DNA of 64,000 nucleotides from Amoebophrya sp. A120. Taxonomy: Eukaryota > Sar > Dinophyceae > Syndiniales > Amoebophryaceae. The stretch spans positions 7,410,612-7,474,611 of the forward strand of contig CAJINV010000001.1 of the NCBI GenBank assembly GCA_905178155.1, in the 5' to 3' direction. The notes under the pieces are model-generated. The model saw nothing but the letters and a program-made list of their open reading frames with translations. It ran no database searches and was not told where the DNA came from. Within the stretch, counting starts at the first letter, position 1, and each line of letters opens with the position of its first letter. This document shows, piece after piece, positions 37,001 to 46,000 of this stretch. A program made the translations under genes and the position numbers.

Positions 37001-40000
37001 CGCTAACGTCTCCTGCAAAGCGCGCACGAAGCCGGCGAGCCGCTCCTCGGACGCGAGTGGGGGCGTGCGCCCCGCTGCGGTGGAAGCCCCGGCCCGGCTG
37101 AGCAGGTATTCGAGCACCTGTGTCAACCGCCTTCCTTCCTGTGCACGCGCTTCCGCTTCTTTCACCCAATGACTATCCGTTTTGGAAAGCCCCCGCAGTT
37201 GCTCTTGAATCTTCTCTTTCTGGTCCTTGTACATAGGCAGTACTGCAATGTCTTCGGGACGGAGGGGACCTAATCAAGTGCAAATACATGAAATACCCCC
37301 GCGCGCAACGTCTCACGAACGCGGCACAAGACCATCAAACTTCAACATGCAAAAAGCCCCCTCTAAGCACGTATTACACTAGAAAAACTCCGTCGTGCTG
37401 CTTCCAGCAATCAAGTCTCTAGTAGCATCACATAGCGAATAAAGGCACGAAGGCGAATTATCGGTATGCGCGAGCGGCAGCTCAACTTCTGGTTTGATAG
37501 ATCCGTCACGTCCGAAGTGCCAGAAAGCAGTGTCTTGACGATCTGCACGACCATTTGCGCTGATGCCGGGTTGCTGTGCTGGTCCTCGGCCCCCCGGCGC
37601 TTTTTGCGGCCAGAGGCGTCTGATCTGGGTGCGCCCGCGGCGTGGTAGTACTTCCGCAGAGGGTTCACAACGTCTTGCTCCAACCGCAGCTCTCGCCTAC
37701 GCGCCCAGTCAACCGTCTTTTGGTTTATTCGCAAGTTGTGTTCAGAGCCCTGCACCTTCTCCGTCCAGCGATTGTCGTCCACGCGACCCCCGAACACGTC
37801 CTCGGTAAAGAGACCCGAGAAATGCTCCAGCAGCATCTTCTCGTAGCAGGAGTCGTAAATGGCCAAATTGTTGCCCCACTTGCGCTCTGCCGGCACGAGC
37901 TCTCTTACCTCCGAGGGTGCCCCCGTGTTTTTGGTTCCCTGCATTGTGCCCTCCCAGAGCTTCGGCGCTGGACCTCCCGAAGCGCCAAAACTGTACTCAA
38001 ACTTCTTCATGTTGTCATTCATCGCGAGCAGCCCTCGATATGCCGCGGGCCCCAGCGATTTGTCGATTCCGCGCATCGAGGCCCAGGACGGCATCACTGC
38101 GGGGCACTGGTTGCATTGCTCGGAGCCGGCCGTGGTTCCCCGGCGCAGCAATGCTTGTTTCAACACTCGGACTTGTTTCATCACGAACGGCGGCAGATCA
38201 AACCCAGCCGAGATCGTGGACTGCGCGGTCAACGTGGGGAAATAGACCTCCTCCGATTCTGTGGGCGTGCGAATGCGCTGTTCGTGCCTCGAAGTGCCGT
38301 TCTCGTCGTCGAGACCCCCCAGCTCGAACTGCCTCTCCTGCATCTGGACTGAATTTACGAGCGCGCGCCGGCCCAGCGTGAGCCCCAGGTCCACGACCTT
38401 AATGGGGATTTCCAGCCCGCTTTTGTCCCCTGGAGCGCCGGAGCTCAGGTCCGCGTGCTTCGCACTCCACACCGCCCCCAACGAACTTCCTTGCCGAATC
38501 AACCCCGCGGACGGACTTTCCCCCGCCTTCATTGCGCGGTCAAAGACGCTCCTATCAACTCTCAAGCGCTACACTCTCAGCTTTTTTTACATGAATTTGC
38601 GACGCAACAATAGCGCAAGCGAAACGAGGAAGCTCCTGCTCGGGAGTCCCCCCTTACAGATTCGGTACATAAATATTTCGCTGTTTAGCGCTTGAAGTAG
38701 AATTCGTCATGCCAAGTGGCTTGATCGTGTGAAGTCTGATAGGTCTTCTCCGTGAGAAAAATCACACAACAGCTAACAATGTAACGTTTGAGACTTCCAT
38801 ACCTGCGCTTCAAAGCGTTTACCTCCGCCTGGTCCTCTTCGTAGCGGGTGCTGTGGAAGTGTTTCTGCTTGTGGTTGAGGTCCGTCTCCAGCTCACCCCG
38901 GTAATAGCGGTGCTTGGAAAAGTGCGCAATCCACTCGTTCATGCGACGCTGTACCCGTAGCGTGTCGGCCGCAGAAGGGTACTTCGACACCAATTGCTCG
39001 AATAAGCTTTCCCGCATATCTACTTCGAAGTTTCCCTCGGTCGCGTGATCTTATCCAGCTTTGCAAAAATTATACAGCGCGTTGTGGGTTAAGAAGAAAA
39101 ATGAAAATCTCCGTCACGATGAACTTGTCCGATTTTGTTCGCAAAGGCAGACGATCAAAACGCGGATAGAGCTCATCTTGTCCAGCACAGCCGAGCATTG
39201 CATCAAGAAATTATGGTCTAGCTATCTCATAGTGAAAATGGAGTTCGTTATGACATGCAGCCTCATAGTTGTTCCTTACATTGGCAATTTTTCTCCCAAC
39301 CCCCGAGCTCCAACGCGCCGTGATTTCTATGCCTAGAAGTTGCACAAAAACGACGTTTCCGTCGTTGGTGCCATGCGGGACGCTGTGACGCTCGTACCTG
39401 ATGCTGGCATCCACTTCTGGACGATATCGGACGCCCCAGGGCATGCGGGAAATCGCAGGCACGCGGCTGTCCGCGGATGTGATCTTTTGTTTTTGATACA
39501 TCACTATCAAATGCAAATATGTCTGGATCCCCTTGAAAAATAAAGCTGTCACGCTAAAAATACGTCGTGATGAATGACGAAGTTGTGACTTCTAGAGTAC
39601 TCAGCCAAGCATAACAGGTTTTTGGACAATCCTGTGGTGGACGAGAAACTAACAGTGTTTTTGCCTGACAAAAAAGAAAAACCCGAGCTCTTGCGCAACA
39701 TGTGTTGGAGAGTATCTACGTATGGGAGTTCGGCATTACAAATGTTGCAGTCACGACAACCGGCCAAGACATATTTGCAGTTCATAATCACGTGCGAGGG
39801 CAGTTCCGAAGGTACGAACGGCTGCAGCTGGAACTCGTCGCCGACCAAAATCAGCCGACCTTTGAGCCTATGGATTGCAAATATGTCTGGGCCTGGAAGG
39901 ATGCAGCTTGTCATGCGAAGTCTCGACTACAAGAAAATCTGTGCTGCACTACCGCAAAAAGTTGCCCGCCACTTCTCGTTAGGCAAAAGGCGGTCTTCTC

Positions 40001-43000
40001 ATGCGAAAGAGGCGCGCGGCAAGTTTCGCGAAATCTGTGATCCTGCTGTGTGCATTCCAGACCGTGCGCGCGGTCCGCAAGATGCCTGGAAAATACTAAC
40101 CTTGCACTCTTCCAAACGAACCTAGACATGTACATATTTGCCTTTGATAAATCCGCCAATCAGCGAGGAACGCTTTCCGCAACTGTGCTTTGCGCTCTTT
40201 CTCCGTCAGCGCTTCCTCTAGGGGCAGTGTCGCTCGAGCGGACGCGCTCGCGGAGCCGCCTCTTAACTTCCCCAGAGCAGGGTCTGCGCCGCCGTCAAGC
40301 TCGTGATGCGCTCCCAAAATGGCGTCGAAAAGGGTCGGGTCCCGAAAGTGGTTGTTTTCGGTGTCCAGCAGGCTGATGGGCCGCAGCGCCGCGTTCGTGC
40401 CGATGCGAGAGCTCTCCTCCAGGATGACCACGGGAAATTGCCTGTTCGTGAGAGTGGTCGCTCCCGCGCACGTCGACAGGTACACGTCGGCCCCATCGAT
40501 CACAAAGTCCTTCAAATAGTTCTCGGCCATTTTTGCGATCCGGCCGCGATGGGTACTCCTGGCGCCGGGCAGCCTTCTTGCTTCCGACTTCCGCCCGCCT
40601 CCCGCGCCGTCGCCGTGCAGAATGCCGCCCGCCCGGAGAAGCGCGGTGATCGAAAACTCCGTGTCGCGGAGATATTCCATGAGCGCCTCCCCGTTCGGGT
40701 GATCCCGTTGGATCAGAATCGGGTGCTTAAAGTTCGCAGCGTCGGCGCCCTTGGTCGGTAGGAAGGTGACGCTCTGCTCCTGCTTGCCGGCCCCGTAAAA
40801 AAGCGTTTTCCGGAGCCGGTGGAGCGCCAGCTCGCCCCAGTCCAGCAGAAAGCGGTTGGTGACCGCCGCGTCTCCTGCTCCCCCGCCCGAGGTGCCGTCG
40901 TCCTCGGCGAGGGCTGCCGCCCGTACCTCGTCCTTGGCCAGTTCGTGCTTGAACTTCGTCCGCATTAAGTCGATCGTGTGGCCCTGCAGCTGGTGCCCAC
41001 TCTTGCCGTACTGTAGGTCCGCCTTGCCTGCGAACCCGTGCCGCAAAACGTTCAAGCCTTCGTGCAGGAGCTGTGTGCCCACGTGGTTCACAGCGTCGTT
41101 CGTTTCCGAGACGACGAGCATGGGGACCCGCCACGGCTGAAACAGGTCCGATAAGAGTAGCACGCTTTTCAGTAGTTCCGCTTTCAGGGCAGCCTCTTCC
41201 TGCTGCGACACCTCCTGGCCGTACAGAGTCCGGAGATCATTCTTCACCTGCTCGGTTGCCATCGGAACCCTTACCGCTATGCAGGTAAAAAAATGACTTT
41301 TCAAATGAGGTAAAAACGCCAGCTTGCATCACATTCACACCGCAGCTATGTTTCTACAAAAATAATGGCTGACAGGCCAAGTTGCGGGAACTCATCTTCT
41401 TCGAATGCACGTAGTGTCAGAGAGCAAAAAGCAACGCCTTCATTGTCCGTTGTTAGCTGCCCCTGATTCGCTTCAGCCAAATTAGCTCCATTTCGACGCG
41501 TGTTTTACAAAAATCAACGTAAGTACTTAATCACACACCGCAATTGAAAAGCCATCTTTCTTCCGTAGCTGCAGCTTGATAGGGTGCCGTACGGCGCGTG
41601 CTCTTTGAAGGAAAGCGCCGCACAATCGCTTCCGATACCTTCAGCTCCAAAAACCATGCGTGAATCATCCGCAAGTTGGGCAGCAGTATGTCCTTTTCTC
41701 GCTGCGAATAATTGGTTGTAAACCTCAGGTACAAAGCCTCCGCCACTCGATCCCAGTCGGCGGCAGTCAAAGCATAGTACGGATACACGCTTATGCAAAG
41801 GAAATGAGTGCTCTTTCACAATCGCACTCGCAGCGCCAAAGGTCGGATTATGACGCTTTTGCATCTCGCGAGTGCTTGTACTTTGTGTTGCTACCTTTAC
41901 CTGTCCAATTTTCCACCTAGAACTTCTGCGCGCATGCTGCAGCAGGAGTTTCTGAAACCTGCTACAGGTAGTGACACATATCTGCAAATAATAAATGAAA
42001 TGATCCTTGCATCCCGACAACCTCAGCTAACGCCGTTTGTACGTCGGCGACTTTTATACACTGAGTCTACACGAGCATGCTTGTCTGCAAGTACTTAGTC
42101 AGTAGAGGACTCGTTTTTATTTCGCGTAACGTATCGGCGATTCGCTTTACTTCGTTGTTGTTTCGCCTGTTCCGCCGTGATTCCTGCCGGCAGCTCTTCG
42201 ATTACAAGTTCTGGCTTTGTTTCCGCCGCACGGGCTCGCAATTCCGCTGGTTCGCACCCCGTGGGCGCAAAACCCTCCCCCCGGACCTCGGCTTCGCCAG
42301 CCCGGTGGTGTCCAGGGAGGTCTTCCGCGTCATGCTCCTCAAGAACGCGGGTCTGCCGCGCAACATTTTGCCTACGAAGGGCCCGGGTCTGCGCGACCGA
42401 AGCCTCCAGATGCCAAGGGCAGAAGTCCTCCTGAGCACCGCCCACCGATGTCAGCAGATGCGGTGACTGCTCGAGAATATGCTGCAACTTGACAGTGACG
42501 CGCGAAAGGCGGTACATGGTCTGGTAAATCATTTCCTCGAACCTTTTGGCGACAGCCTCCGCTCGCGCAAACGCCACCGGCTCGCTCGCCCCCTCGAAAT
42601 AATCTTTAATAAAACGTTTTGCCGAGTCCTTCACGCCCACCAACACGCCGTTGCTCTCGTCGTTCTCCGCGCTCCTGTCTGCACGCCGGTCTCGAAGTGC
42701 ACGAAGCAGGTCTTGGTGCGACATTTGTGCATCCGTCTGGTCCAACTGCACCTTCAGAAGGACAAAGATGGACCATGCAACATGCTCTTGCATAGACTGA
42801 CCATACCCCTCAGGCAGCTTGCCCATGCCGAGCAGCTTACCCATGCCGAGAGGCAGCATTAGCTCAGTCGCGCGTGTGCCATCGAAGTTGACAATGCGGC
42901 TCACCATACTAAGCGGCCCACTCAGCAAATCCTGCAAAACCACCGCGCCGAGCATGTCCAAGAGGTCCGCCGCTTGCCCCGCGCCCTCTTGCATCGCGCC

Positions 43001-46000
43001 CTTGAATGGCTGCCTCCACCGCACGCGGAGGGCAGTTGTGTGCGCTGCAAGCACGATCTGGAGAAGCTCGCGCTGGTGCGCCAAGGCGAGTTCCAAGGGA
43101 ACTGCGTCCTCCTCGCTGGCAAGTACCGCACGCACGCGCTGATAGAATTCATTTTCGTACTGTGAATCGCCGGGTGACACGGCAGGAGACACCAAGCGAG
43201 CCTCCAGACAGGGCGACAACATTTCTAGATCGTAGTGCTTGAAGAGGCTGCGCAGCCCGGGAATGGCGTTTGCAACGCTGACATCACGGACCGCGACCCT
43301 ATTCGTCGCTTCCCCGAATTCGCCGGCGTCCACATCCATGCGGTCTGCTGCCGCGGAGGGATCCACCCCTACCGCTGGTGGGCCTGGAGTTCCATCCTCC
43401 TGAGGTGCCACCTGCGCTTCGCCGGGCGCTGCGGTTCGGGCGGGCTGCAAATCCGGCGTCTCGCCAATCGCTTCCGCCGGAGTGAGCGCAAGGGAAAGGC
43501 CGTAGGAGGGACCCAGCTGCCGCTTTTTGATCTGCAATATCTGGTGCACGACCGTCTCTGCGAACCTGCGGAACTTCATCTTCAACTGGGTGGCGGCCAC
43601 GCGCGCCCGCTCGCGCTCCGCGAGGGCCATACCGACGATTGTGTAGGTTTTGCCCGTGCCCGGCGGACCACGCACGAGCGTTAGTGGCTGTATCAAAGAT
43701 TTCTCCACGATTGTGCGTTGGCTCTCGTCCATGTTCGCAAAGTATGCGCTCTCGGCAAGAGTGGGGCTCAGCTCGTACTTCGCGCGGTTATGGGTCCGAG
43801 CGTCGTGCAGCATCTCCTGCATCTGTTGGTCTGCCATATAGTGCTCCTGCTCGACCAGCAGGCGGCGCAAGCCTCCGTACAGGGTACCCCCCGTGCTGCG
43901 GAGCGACAATCGAGAGAAGATGCTGGCGGGTCGTCCGTCGGAGAGCGAAAAGAACATACGTGGCGGCGGCGTCGTGAAAAGGTCGAAAGAACGACCTGCT
44001 CCCGTTGTTGCGAGCGTCCTCGAAGCCCGGACTGTGTCCTCTACGTGAAAGGGCAGCACCACGTCCCAGAATTCGAGACTATCCGGCTCGCCCAGGAAGT
44101 ACTTTCTTACGAAGGACCAGACCGAGACGCTGATCTTCTTTTCCGATTTGAAGAACGTCTCGGCGGTGGGATGCTGTGCAAGCCCAGTCGCCCCTTTGCC
44201 CCGCAGATCCGTCCAGTTCAGGAACTCATCCCGAAATGTGAGTGCCCCCTTCCAGAAGCTGGAGTTGGACGCCACGCGGAGACGCTGCGTCTTGGCACGC
44301 AGCTCTTGCGCTTGCTCGGCCATCGACGTCGCGTCGAAGAAGGTATCGCTCACGAACCGGTGGCCCGCCGCAAACGCGGCTCGCTGTGCGTCCGCGCTCC
44401 CCCCCTCGTCAGGGGCCGCTAGGTGCTGCGAAGTAGCTCCCCCCTGCGCGATAGACACGTCGTCTGCCAATTTCTGCTCGGCTACCTGGACGACTGCCGC
44501 AAGTGCCTCTGCCGCATACTCGTCGAAGTGCGCGGGTGTGAAGGTGTGCTCGAGTTGTTCGCGGGTCTGCGCCATCGCATCTTGCAGGGCGAACAGGTCG
44601 GCCCAGTAGTCCACCCCGTTCTGGCGCCTCTCATCTCCAGCGTGCGGATCCAGCAGGGGCTTGACGTCCCTAGAAAGCAGTTCCCCGTTGTCCCAGTGCT
44701 GAAAAATCCAGTCGGTGTTGCTGCGCAAACGGTTTGTAAATTCGGTGTTGATCCAGCAATTTCTCCTTGCACAGAAACCATCTATGGTGGCGAGGAGGTG
44801 TTCCACCTCCTGCTCGCGCAGCACCTGCCGTTCCTGGTTCTGGTACTCCGCGTAGGTTATCAAGTGTAAAAATGTCTGGGTCTGGAAGAGTGCGCGATTT
44901 GTCATGCTAAACAGAAGTGCGGCACACTTTGCCTCCCCCTTTGTAAACGGCCGATTTGTCATGCTGCTTTTCCATGACCCATGAGGTCTGGAATGCCGGA
45001 GCTAGCATGACAGATTCTGCGAGACCTTTCTAATGCCTATCCTGCATGAGAAACTCTCTCCCGGCTTGGTCAAAACTGGACGACTTTTGGCAATCATGCA
45101 ACACAGAGTTTTGCATGCTGCAGATTCAGGATGACAAGTTGCAATCTTCCAGACCCAGACATTTTTACATTTGATATAGGTCATGCGCAGCCGATTCCAG
45201 AACTCTTCGCTGGGCACCTTCTCCATGCGCAGGTAGGCCAAAAGGAGGCGGCGGTTCGCGTCCGTGCCGAACCGCAGCTTCGAGTAGAACAGCTCGCGCT
45301 GCTCCTCCTTCTCCTGGCGGTAGGTCGAGGTGCCGTCGCTAGGGTTTCCCGCCATCTCATCCAGCATGTCCTTCTCTCGATCGGCGGAGTCCAAATCCAC
45401 GTCCTCGTCGAGCCGCCACAGCACGCCCGGCTGCGTCTCGTGCAGAGGAACATCCCCAGCTTGTCTTTCATCAGTGTCGGGGTTCAACTTCGCCTCCGTG
45501 TGCACAAGCATGTAGTCCTCGTTCACGGCGTGCACCGTCGCTTCAAACATGCGACCCCTGGCGAAACTTTTGGACGCGTGACACCGCTCCCAGCGACCGC
45601 TTTCTTCCCCCCACGTAAGGATCGGACCAAGGTTGGGCACGGTCGCGCAGAAGTCCTGGGGCCACCGTCCGTCCGTATTTCGCTTCTTGGGGGGGCGCGC
45701 CCAGGTGTTCAGCTCCGATAAGATGAGTTTTGCCCCGGGCGCCCAATTCACTCGGCCAAGCTTCGCCGTTATCCGCTGTTTTGCCTTTATCAACCCCAAA
45801 CCTGCGTGGGCGTTTTCCGACATCCGATCCGTGTTGAGCGCGTCTTCGATGGTCGTCCTCGGGAAAAGCTGCGCCCAGCTCGCCCGTTGCACTTTTAGCA
45901 TGGTCCGTGACAGGTACTGCCCGTGCCCGCCAAACCCAGGCGCGAGCGTGACGAACGCCGCTCGCACAAGATTGCCCTCTCTTTCTTGGGCCGCCTCCTC